From Roseovarius sp. (lineage in GTDB: Bacteria; Pseudomonadota; Alphaproteobacteria; Rhodobacterales; Rhodobacteraceae): 7,144 bases of DNA. Each line of letters begins with the position of its first letter. Position 1 is the first letter of the stretch. Shown one piece after another: positions 1 to 5,647 of this stretch. A model generated the notes under the pieces. The model saw only the letters and a list, made by a program, of their open reading frames with translations. It searched no databases and had not been told where the DNA came from. The translations under genes were made by a program, and so were the position numbers. Where the stretch lies: the NCBI GenBank assembly GCA_007125415.1, contig SLDH01000056.1, positions 1 to 7,144 of the forward strand, in the 5' to 3' direction.

Positions 1-530
1 GCGGCGATGGCGGCGTTGTTCAGAAAACAGAATCCCCCCGCCAGATCGCCAAAGGCATGATGCCCGGGCGGGCGGGCAAGTGCATAGGCCTGGCGCGCGC
101 CGGACAGCAGCGCATCCGCACCGGCGATAGCCGACTGCGCGGACCGATAGGCCGCGTCCCATGTGTGCGCCCCGATGGGACAGGCGGTATCGGCCTGATG
201 GTAACCTGCCTGGCCGACCGCGGATTTCGGATAGCTGTCGCCGCGATTGGCAGGATGGATATTGGGGATCACCTCCTGACCCGCGCCGTCGATCCGCCGC
301 CAGCGCGGGTAGATATTGCGCAGAAAGGTCAGATATTCGGGCGTATGGATGGCCGCGATGGGGCCCAGCCCCGCATCGGGCGGCGTCTCGAAACTGCACC
401 CGGCCGCCGCTGCCCCGGCACGTAGCCGGATGATGCGCTCGGGCTGCTCGGGGCTTGGTCTGATTGCACCATTGGCCATGAAATGTTTCGGGTCATGCGC
501 CGCTTGCCGGTCATCGAGATAGGCTTTCAT
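1..530 (-). CDS. Acetylpolyamine amidohydrolase-like protein, histone deacetylase superfamily (partial, C-terminus beyond window)
   Basis: Zn-dependent amidohydrolase of the arginase/deacetylase fold, expected to strip acetyl (or other acyl) groups from acylated polyamines in the cytoplasm. I translated the minus strand from the ATG at 530; the frame stays open to the window edge, giving 176 complete codons. The clearest signature is RPPGHHA at residues 153-159 followed by GGFCFLNNAAIA at 165-176. The His pair (H157, H158) corresponds to the paired active-site histidines of this superfamily, and in Mycoplana ramosa acetylpolyamine amidohydrolase, as I recall, they have almost the same numbers. 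Residues 109-135 also resemble that enzyme. The Zn-binding Asp/His/Asp set and the catalytic Tyr would lie in the missing part. The start is supported by an AGGAG site 6 bases upstream. The gene follows the acetyltransferase by 9 bases. Acetoin-utilisation or other HDAC-like proteins are the alternative, but the polyamine-transporter context favours the acetylpolyamine branch. Confidence 0.88.
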   Translation of the reverse strand, partial: MKAYLDDRQAAHDPKHFMANGAIRPSPEQPERIIRLRAGAAAAGCSFETPPDAGLGPIAAIHTPEYLTFLRNIYPRWRRIDGAGQEVIPNIHPANRGDSYPKSAVGQAGYHQADTACPIGAHTWDAAYRSAQSAIAGADALLSGARQAYALARPPGHHAFGDLAGGFCFLNNAAIA

Positions 531-536
531 GGCTCA

Positions 537-541
537 CTCCT
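537..541 (-). promoter_or_regulatory. Ribosome binding site of the amidohydrolase gene
   Basis: AGGAG read on the minus strand (541 to 537), with a 6-base spacer before the ATG at 530-528. It overlaps the TAG stop codon of the acetyltransferase (542-540), so ribosomes finishing that gene end on the initiation site of the next. This is the strongest Shine-Dalgarno match in the downstream half of the operon and fixes the start of a gene that is otherwise cut by the window edge. Confidence 0.7.
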
Positions 542-1016
542 AATTCTGTTTCAGCGCCGCGAGCGAGACCCGCAGCGGGATCTCGTCAGGCTGTTCGGCA
601 AAGCCCAGCCGCGCATAGAAGGCGCGGGCGCGCAGGTTGGACCTGTAGCTGAAAAGCTTCAGGAAGCCTGCATCCCACATGGCTGCGGCCCGCGACCCCA
701 CCTGCCCAAGAAGGGACGGACCGAGCGCCCGCCCGCGTGCGTCTTCTGCAACCCAGAGGTCCGAGACATAGACCCCCGGACAGCCCAGCGCGGTCGAGAA
801 CACAGGCGCGTAAAGCGCAATGCCCAGAAGCGCCTCGTCAGCCCCCAGCGCCAGGAGCCCGTGGCAGGCCGGGTGCGGGCCGAAAAGCGCGCCGTGCAAT
901 TGGCCCGGCTCCAGCGGAAAGGCATCTCCCAAATCGACGGAGAGCGCCTTCAGCCCGTCATGCAGAAGCGGCAGCGTCTCGGGGGTTGCATCGTGAAACT
1001 GGATTGTCCCTTTCAC
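540..1016 (-). CDS. GNAT acetyltransferase resembling diamine/spermidine N-acetyltransferases
   Basis: A 158-residue cytoplasmic acetyl-CoA-dependent N-acetyltransferase of usual GNAT length. The acetyl-CoA loop (motif A) is VSDLWVAEDARGRALG at residues 84-99, and the C-terminal motif with NLRARAFYARLGF is at 127-139. The stretch 70-88, with FST before a GVYVSDLWV strand, recalls the GxYLEDLYV region of spermidine/spermine acetyltransferases; that is why I prefer an amine acceptor, but it is a family-level resemblance only. The pyrophosphate loop reads RGRALG where the consensus is R-x-x-G-x-G/A, so its first Gly is Ala. The start is GTG at 1016-1014, two bases after the BKACE stop, with no strong Shine-Dalgarno site, so translational coupling is likely. 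The next gene encodes an amidohydrolase expected to catalyse the reverse type of reaction. Acetylation of another small metabolite or of antibiotic-like amines cannot be excluded. Confidence 0.88.
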   Translation of the reverse strand: MKGTIQFHDATPETLPLLHDGLKALSVDLGDAFPLEPGQLHGALFGPHPACHGLLALGADEALLGIALYAPVFSTALGCPGVYVSDLWVAEDARGRALGPSLLGQVGSRAAAMWDAGFLKLFSYRSNLRARAFYARLGFAEQPDEIPLRVSLAALKQN

Positions 1017-1018
1017 GA

Positions 1019-1945
1019 TCAGACCGCCAGCTTGTCCGCGCCCTTCAGGCCCAGCATCGCCCGCGCCTCGGCCGGCGTGGCAACATCCCGCCCCATCCCC
1101 TCCACGATCTCGCGGATATGGCGCACCTGTTCGGCATTGGACCCGGCAAGCTGCCCTCTGGCGATCATCAGATTGTCCTCTAGCCCCACGCGCACATGAC
1201 CGCCCCGCTCGGCCGCGCGCGCGGCCATCGGCATCTGATGCCGACCCGCCGCCAACACCGAAAACAGGTAATCCGCGCCAAAGAGCTTGTCGGCCAGCAT
1301 GATCAGATGGTCCAGCGTTTCCGGGTCAGGTCCCATCCCGCCCAACACGCCGAAGACGAACTGAATGAAATAGGGCGGGCGCGCCAGCCCGCGATCGGCA
1401 AAATGGCGCAGCATGTAGAGATGACCGACATCATAGCACTCGAATTCGAAGCGCGCGCCGCGTTCCTGCCCCAGACGGGTGAGGATACCGGCGATATCCC
1501 GCGGGGTGTTCTTGAAGACGAGATCGTCGGTGCCGCGCAAGAACGGTTCCTCCCAGTCGAAAAGCCAGTCACGCGGCTTCTCGGCCATGGGATAGAGCGC
1601 GAAATTCATGCTCCCCATGTTGAGCGAGCACATTTCCGGGCAAAAGCGGAGGGCCGGGCGCAGACGCTCTTCCAGCGCCATGATTGCACTGCCGCCGGTG
1701 GAGATATTGATCACCGCGTCACATTCCCGCGCGATGCGCGGCAGGAACTGCGCGAAATGCTCGGGCGCGGCCGAGGGGCGGCCATTGCCCGGATCGCGCG
1801 CGTGCAGATGCAGGATCGTCGCACCTGCGCGCGCCGCCTCTACCGATTGTTCCGCGATATCGGCGGGTTTCCACGGCAGATAGGGCGACATGGAAGGGGT
1901 GTGGATGGAGCCGGTCACGGCGCAGGTGAGGATGATCTTGCTCAT
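1019..1945 (-). CDS. Beta-keto acid cleavage enzyme (BKACE, DUF849 family)
   Basis: TIM-barrel, Zn-dependent cytoplasmic enzyme. The family condenses a beta-keto acid with acetyl-CoA to give acetoacetate and a new acyl-CoA. I place the start at the ATG at 1945 (MSKIILTCAVTG, 308 residues) because this matches the family N-terminus; an ATG at 1960 would add five residues and overlap the aminotransferase gene by 8 bases. Numbered from 1945, the metal ligands are H46 and H48 in HLHARDP, S82 lies in INISTGG, and R252, E256 and D257 lie in GHVRVGLEDN near the C-terminus. These correspond, from memory, to H46, H48, S82, R226, E230 and D231 of the founding 3-keto-5-aminohexanoate cleavage enzyme (Kce). 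The position of Kce E14, which I recall binds the substrate amino group, is Ile here. The catalytic machinery is therefore intact but the substrate is probably different. The gene follows the aminotransferase by 7 bases. Confidence 0.93.
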   Translation of the reverse strand: MSKIILTCAVTGSIHTPSMSPYLPWKPADIAEQSVEAARAGATILHLHARDPGNGRPSAAPEHFAQFLPRIARECDAVINISTGGSAIMALEERLRPALRFCPEMCSLNMGSMNFALYPMAEKPRDWLFDWEEPFLRGTDDLVFKNTPRDIAGILTRLGQERGARFEFECYDVGHLYMLRHFADRGLARPPYFIQFVFGVLGGMGPDPETLDHLIMLADKLFGADYLFSVLAAGRHQMPMAARAAERGGHVRVGLEDNLMIARGQLAGSNAEQVRHIREIVEGMGRDVATPAEARAMLGLKGADKLAV

Positions 1946-1952
1946 GGCATCA

Positions 1953-3296
1953 TCAAGCATTTCGCATCACATCATCGGGCAGTTGCGCCATGAACTGCCC
2001 CAGCGAAAGATCGAGCAATGTGGTGATCTCCTCTACCTCTTCAGCGGTCACGATCATGGGCGGGCAAACCAGGAAGTGATCTCCCGACAGCCCTCCGCGC
2101 GTGCGCCGCGAATAGATGATCAGACCGTTTTCATAGGCGATCTCGACCAGCCGCGCATGGGCATTGAGCCCGGCGGGCAGCGGTGCCTTGCTCTGGCGAT
2201 CCTGCATCAACTCGAAGGCCAGCAAGAGGCCCTTGCCGCGCACATCGCCGATCAGCGGATATTTCTGCATCAGGTCGCGCAACCCGGATTGCAGCAGATC
2301 GCCCATCCTTGCGGCATTCTCCATGAGACCGTCCGCCGCGATCACGTCGAGCACCGCAACCCCGGCCGCGCAGGCCAGCGGATTGCCCGCATATGTATGG
2401 CCATGGATGAAGCCGCCATCGTCCAGCACGGCCTCGACCATGTCATCTCGGGCTATCATCGCGCCCAGTGGCACATATCCCGCGCCCAGCCCCTTGGAGA
2501 GGCAGATGATATCCGGCGCGGCGTCGGCCCAGTGATCGCCGCCCATGTAGCGCCCGGTGCGCCCGCCGCTCGACATCACCTCGTCATGGATGAGCAGCAC
2601 ACCATACCGATCACAGATCTCGCGGATGGCGGCCATATAGCCCGCAGGGGGCACCAGTGCTCCCGTGGAGGCCCCCCCCACCGGCTCCACCATGAAGGCC
2701 AGCACGGTCTCGGGGCCCTCCTCGAGAATCCGGCTCTCCAGCATCTGCGCGTAATGCGCGCCAGTTGCCGGATCATCCGCGTCCAGCCCGTCGAGGTAAG
2801 CGCGCGGCGCGGGCACCTTGGGCATGGGGCGCATCATCGGATCAAAGGGGGCGGTCATCGGCGCGTATCCGGTCACCGAGAGAGCCCCCAGCGTGGAGCC
2901 ATGATAGCTGGGGCTGCGCGCGATGATCTTGTAGCGTTGCGCCGCGCCCCGGGCCAGCGCGTATTGACGGGCGAATTTCATCGCGCTTTCCGTGGCCTCG
3001 GAGCCGCCGGAGACGAAAAACACCTTCCCCAGCCCCGACGGGGCCAGTTCGGCCAGCCGCTCGGCCAGCGCCTCGGAGGCGTCGGTCTGGAAGTGCAGCC
3101 GGTAGCCGAAGGTGGATTGCTCCATCTGGCGGCGCATCGCCTCGAGCACGACCGGGTTGGAATGGCCGATATTGCTGACCATCGCACCGGAGGAGCCATC
3201 GATATAGCGCTTCCCGGTGACATCCCACATATGAATACCCATCGCGCGGTCCAGCGCGGGACGCTCCAGCCGGGATTGATAGAAAAGCCGGCTCAT
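1953..3296 (-). CDS. Class III PLP-dependent aminotransferase
   Basis: Fold-type I, class III (omega/beta) aminotransferase of 447 residues, normal length for the family; cytoplasmic, probably a homodimer. PLP-binding features are visible in order: SGGSEATES at 96-104 (phosphate-binding turn), YHGST at 131-135 (ring-stacking aromatic), VEPVGGAS at 203-210, HDEV with D238 contacting the pyridine nitrogen, K268 in LSKGLGAGYVPLGA as the Schiff-base lysine, and HGHTYAGNPLA at 298-308. Family members transfer amino groups from polyamines, omega-amino acids, beta-amino acids or taurine to pyruvate or 2-oxoglutarate; nothing I can see fixes which. The gene overlaps the ATPase gene by the four bases ATGA and lies just upstream of the BKACE gene, so the product may feed a beta-keto acid or an aldehyde into the next step. 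No strong Shine-Dalgarno site precedes it, which agrees with coupling to the ATPase. Confidence 0.95.
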   Translation of the reverse strand: MSRLFYQSRLERPALDRAMGIHMWDVTGKRYIDGSSGAMVSNIGHSNPVVLEAMRRQMEQSTFGYRLHFQTDASEALAERLAELAPSGLGKVFFVSGGSEATESAMKFARQYALARGAAQRYKIIARSPSYHGSTLGALSVTGYAPMTAPFDPMMRPMPKVPAPRAYLDGLDADDPATGAHYAQMLESRILEEGPETVLAFMVEPVGGASTGALVPPAGYMAAIREICDRYGVLLIHDEVMSSGGRTGRYMGGDHWADAAPDIICLSKGLGAGYVPLGAMIARDDMVEAVLDDGGFIHGHTYAGNPLACAAGVAVLDVIAADGLMENAARMGDLLQSGLRDLMQKYPLIGDVRGKGLLLAFELMQDRQSKAPLPAGLNAHARLVEIAYENGLIIYSRRTRGGLSGDHFLVCPPMIVTAEEVEEITTLLDLSLGQFMAQLPDDVMRNA

Positions 3297-4369
3297 GATG
3301 CCGCGCCGCTCATCGGCAGCGCCACACAGGCATCGGGGTTGAGCCGCAGGGCGACTGTTTCGCCCACCCCGAAGGGCATGCCGTCAATCATGTTCATCGC
3401 CTGCAACTCCGTTTCACCCACGCGCAGGAAATAGCGCGCAAGCTGGCCCTGGTAATCCACATTCTGCACCACGGCCTCGGTGCCTTCGCCGCCCCTGGGA
3501 ACCAGGGTAAGCTTGTCGGCACGGATCATCAGCCGCGCCTGCGGGCCCTCGCCGAGGCTGGCGGCATGGCTGAGCGGCACCGGTGTCTGGCCGAATTCGG
3601 GGGTTTCCAGCACCACGGCCTCATTTGTGCGCGCCGCAACCCGCGCATCCAGAAGGTTCGAGGTTCCCAGAAAGCTGGCGACGAATTCCGACAAAGGCCG
3701 GTTATAGACCTCTTCGGGGGTACCGATCTGCTCGATGCGGCCGGCACTCATCACGATGATCTTGTCGGACATCGCCAGCGCCTCGGACTGGTCATGGGTG
3801 ACGAAGATCGAGGTGACACCGATACGGTCCTGAATGGCCTTCAATTCCACCCGCATCTCGCCGCGCAGATTGGCGTCGAGCGCCGAAAGCGGCTCGTCGA
3901 GCAAAAGGACATCGGGCTCGATCACGATGGCGCGGGCCAGTGCGATGCGCTGCTGCTGTCCGCCCGAAAGCTGGCTCGGGTAGCGGTCCTCCACCCCCGG
4001 CAGGCGCACGATATCGAGCGATTCCCTGATCTTGCGCGCCACATCCGCCTTGGAGACATTGCGGTATTTGAGGCCGAAAGCGATATTCTCGCCAATCGTG
4101 CGATGTGGAAAAAGCGCGTAGTTCTGAAAGACGAGCCCGAGGTTGCGCTTGTGGATGGGCACGTCGTTGATCCGCCGCCCGCCGATCAGGATATCACCGC
4201 TGCTTGGCGTCTCGAGGCCCGAGACCATGCGCAGGATCGTCGTCTTGCCACAGCCGGACGGCCCCAGCAGCGTGTTGAACGAGCCTTCTTCGAAAGCCAC
4301 ATCCGCTTCGCGCACGGCCTCGACCATACCAAATGATTTACGCAGTTTCTTGAGTTCCACCCGGGCCAT
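3293..4369 (-). CDS. Spermidine/putrescine-type ABC transporter ATP-binding protein (PotA-like)
   Basis: Cytoplasmic ATPase subunit that powers uptake together with the two permeases. From the ATG at 4369 the protein has 358 residues. All ABC motifs are present: Walker [10 protein letters not shown] (36-44), Q-loop Q82 in FQNYALFPH, signature LSGGQQQR (134-141), Walker B VLLLDEP (154-160), D-loop LSALD (161-165) and switch H192. Roughly residues 280-355 form the C-terminal TOBE-type domain typical of PotA/FbpC/UgpC ATPases. A GTG at 4405 would add 12 residues but lies inside the intercistronic hairpin; the ATG at 4369 has an AGGA site 8 bases upstream and gives the usual MARVELKKL beginning. 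The stop overlaps the aminotransferase start (ATGA), tying the transporter to the catabolic genes. The family assignment is firm; polyamine rather than another cationic or organic substrate is an inference from the neighbours. Confidence 0.96.
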   Translation of the reverse strand: MARVELKKLRKSFGMVEAVREADVAFEEGSFNTLLGPSGCGKTTILRMVSGLETPSSGDILIGGRRINDVPIHKRNLGLVFQNYALFPHRTIGENIAFGLKYRNVSKADVARKIRESLDIVRLPGVEDRYPSQLSGGQQQRIALARAIVIEPDVLLLDEPLSALDANLRGEMRVELKAIQDRIGVTSIFVTHDQSEALAMSDKIIVMSAGRIEQIGTPEEVYNRPLSEFVASFLGTSNLLDARVAARTNEAVVLETPEFGQTPVPLSHAASLGEGPQARLMIRADKLTLVPRGGEGTEAVVQNVDYQGQLARYFLRVGETELQAMNMIDGMPFGVGETVALRLNPDACVALPMSGAAS

Positions 4370-4377
4370 GAGACACG

Positions 4378-4381
4378 TCCT
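4378..4381 (-). promoter_or_regulatory. Ribosome binding site of the ATPase gene
   Basis: AGGA read on the minus strand (4381 to 4378) with an 8-base spacer before the ATG at 4369. It lies just downstream of the intercistronic hairpin, outside the stem, so the folded hairpin would leave it accessible. It supports the 4369 start over the GTG at 4405, which is buried at the loop and right arm of the hairpin. Confidence 0.6.
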
Positions 4382-4390
4382 GTCATTGAA

Positions 4391-4422
4391 GGGGCGGACC
4401 ACCACGGGGGGTGATCCGCCCC
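4391..4422 (-). promoter_or_regulatory. Intercistronic hairpin after the binding-protein gene
   Basis: Inverted repeat between the binding-protein stop codon (4432-4430) and the ATPase start. On the minus strand the left arm is 4422-4410 and the right arm 4403-4391, giving a 13-base-pair, mostly G-C stem with a 6-base loop (CCCCGT). One pair, 4414 with 4399, is U-G in minus-strand RNA but would be an A/C mismatch in plus-strand RNA. The stem starts 7 bases after the stop codon. The sequence after it begins TTCAATGAC, not a run of U, so it is not a standard intrinsic terminator. By analogy with hairpins after other binding-protein genes (for example malE), it probably protects the upstream mRNA or causes partial termination, so that the binding protein is made in excess over the ATPase. 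Confidence 0.7.
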
Positions 4423-4429
4423 GCTTGGG

Positions 4430-5611
4430 TCAGCTGCCCCGCTGGACACGGTTCCAGATGCGGGATTGCTCGGATTCGACCGGGTTCCACACGGCCGGGT
4501 CCCGGAAAACGAGGTCTTCCATCCTGCCGGTCGGATCGAACGCAGGCAGCGATGTCACGGCCTCGGGCAGATCGACCTTGTTGGGATCAAGCGATGGGGG
4601 ATATTTCTGGCCCACCGCTACCGCGATCGCCGTCTCAGGCTCCAGCATGAAATTGAGCAGTTCCTCGGCGGCATCCATGGGCGAGCCTCTGAGCACGAAC
4701 ATCGATTCCATCCAGGCCAGACCATTCGGCGGATCCATGTAGGCGATCGGATGACCCTGCTCCTGCAGGGCCGCCACGCGGCCCGACCATGCTTCGGTCA
4801 CATAGATCTCCTCTTTCGCCAGCAGATCCATCAGTTCCGCCCCGGAGGACCAGTATTTCAGCACCAGATCGCGATGCTCTCGCGCCTTGTCCCAGACGGC
4901 GTCCCAATCCTCGATATTGTTGGGATCCTGCCCCGATTGCAGCGCGCCATACCAGGCACGGTTGGCCCAGTCGCCACCCCAGCCACCGATCTTGCCCTTG
5001 AGTTCGGGATCAAGAAGCAGGTCGGCCCCCAGTTCCTGCGCCTTTTCATGGGACACGAAATTGGTGTTATAGGCGATGCCCGTGGTGCCGTAATCATAAG
5101 GCACTGCCGAAAGACCATCCGGTGTGATCCGGCGGAACGGTTCGATCATTGCCTCCATGACAAGGGCTAGGTTGGGAATATTGTCCTCGTTCAATTCGAC
5201 ATGCAGATCATTATCGACCCAGCGCTTGTACCAGCTCACCCCGGAGCTATGCAGAATATTGTGACCATCGGCGCTGCCCGCCGCCCTGATCTTGGTGAGC
5301 ACCTCGTTCTCGCCGCCGAAGGTGGCATCGACGACCTTGTTGCCCGTGGCCTCTTCATAGGGGTTGAAGGCGTGCTGGCGCAGCGCCTCGGAGACGACAC
5401 CGCCCCAGCCTTCGAAATTGAGCTCCGTGCCCATGGCGCGGGCCTGGCTGGCCATGGCGGTCATCATCCCGCCCGAAACGCCCGCATAAAGCCCGGCCGC
5501 CCCCAGCAGCCCGAAGAAGGAGCGCCGGTCGAGATCGCCGTTGCCCATCCGTTCGCGCAGGCGCGCATAGCGCGTCGTATCGTCGATTTTCATGGTTCTC
5601 TTTCTGGTCAT
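4430..5611 (-). CDS. Periplasmic polyamine-type substrate-binding protein (PotD-like) with Tat signal
   Basis: Extracytoplasmic receptor of the transporter; binds the substrate and delivers it to the permease pair. I chose the ATG at 5611 (393 residues) because AAGGGAG ends 6 bases before it; an adjacent ATG at 5614 has only a 3-base spacer, and an ATG at 5593 has no good site. The N-terminus carries a Tat-type signal: DRRSFFGLLGAAGL with the twin arginines at 29-30, a hydrophobic segment to about 53, and a likely cleavage after ARA at 57-59, leaving about 334 residues. PotD-like features include FEGWGG near the mature start, PYDYGTTGIAYN at 171-182, AWSG with W275, and WMES with W300 and E302. 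From memory these parallel pocket residues W34, W229, W255 and D257 of E. coli PotD, with Glu replacing the last Asp. A cationic amine ligand is therefore plausible but not proven. It lies between the PotC-like permease and ATPase genes, with a hairpin after it. Confidence 0.94.
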   Translation of the reverse strand: MTRKRTMKIDDTTRYARLRERMGNGDLDRRSFFGLLGAAGLYAGVSGGMMTAMASQARAMGTELNFEGWGGVVSEALRQHAFNPYEEATGNKVVDATFGGENEVLTKIRAAGSADGHNILHSSGVSWYKRWVDNDLHVELNEDNIPNLALVMEAMIEPFRRITPDGLSAVPYDYGTTGIAYNTNFVSHEKAQELGADLLLDPELKGKIGGWGGDWANRAWYGALQSGQDPNNIEDWDAVWDKAREHRDLVLKYWSSGAELMDLLAKEEIYVTEAWSGRVAALQEQGHPIAYMDPPNGLAWMESMFVLRGSPMDAAEELLNFMLEPETAIAVAVGQKYPPSLDPNKVDLPEAVTSLPAFDPTGRMEDLVFRDPAVWNPVESEQSRIWNRVQRGS

Positions 5612-5617
5612 CATAGT

Positions 5618-5624
5618 CTCCCTT
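5618..5624 (-). promoter_or_regulatory. Ribosome binding site of the binding-protein gene
   Basis: AAGGGAG on the minus strand (5624 to 5618), the strongest Shine-Dalgarno match in the window. The spacer is 6 bases to the ATG at 5611 and 3 bases to the ATG at 5614, which is the reason for preferring 5611. A strong site here fits the need for an excess of binding protein over the membrane subunits. Confidence 0.7.
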
Positions 5625-5646
5625 GTTATGGTTGGGTTATGGTTGG
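5625..5646 (-). repeat. Perfect 11-bp tandem duplication upstream of the binding-protein gene
   Basis: Two identical head-to-tail copies of CCAACCATAAC (minus strand, 5646-5636 and 5635-5625) fill almost the whole 36-base gap between the PotC-like permease stop (5650-5648) and the binding-protein start at 5611. The second copy abuts the AAGGGAG ribosome binding site directly. The unit is A/C-rich and unlikely to fold, so it may simply keep the leader unstructured or reflect slippage; no known operator is recognised. Confidence 0.75.
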
Positions 5647-5647
5647 T

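Noticed and set aside
483..1199. Plus-strand open frame of 238 codons over the acetyltransferase and the ends of its neighbours
   Set aside because: It is antisense to the GNAT gene with clear motifs, has low-complexity basic composition, and shows no sensible ribosome binding site or domain.
1890..3434. Long open plus-strand frame of about 514 codons opposite the aminotransferase and part of the ATPase gene
   Set aside because: It is antisense to a gene with complete PLP-enzyme motifs. The translation is rich in His, Arg and Gly without any recognisable domain, as expected for a shadow frame in GC-rich DNA.
4370..4405. GTG start at 4405 adding 12 residues to the ATPase
   Set aside because: The extra residues do not resemble the family N-terminus, the codon lies within the intercistronic hairpin, and the ATG at 4369 has a properly spaced AGGA site.
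4391..4422. Intrinsic (rho-independent) terminator ending the operon after the binding protein
   Set aside because: The hairpin is strong but is followed by TTCAATGAC rather than a U-run, and the ATPase gene needed by the transporter follows at once, so full termination is unlikely.
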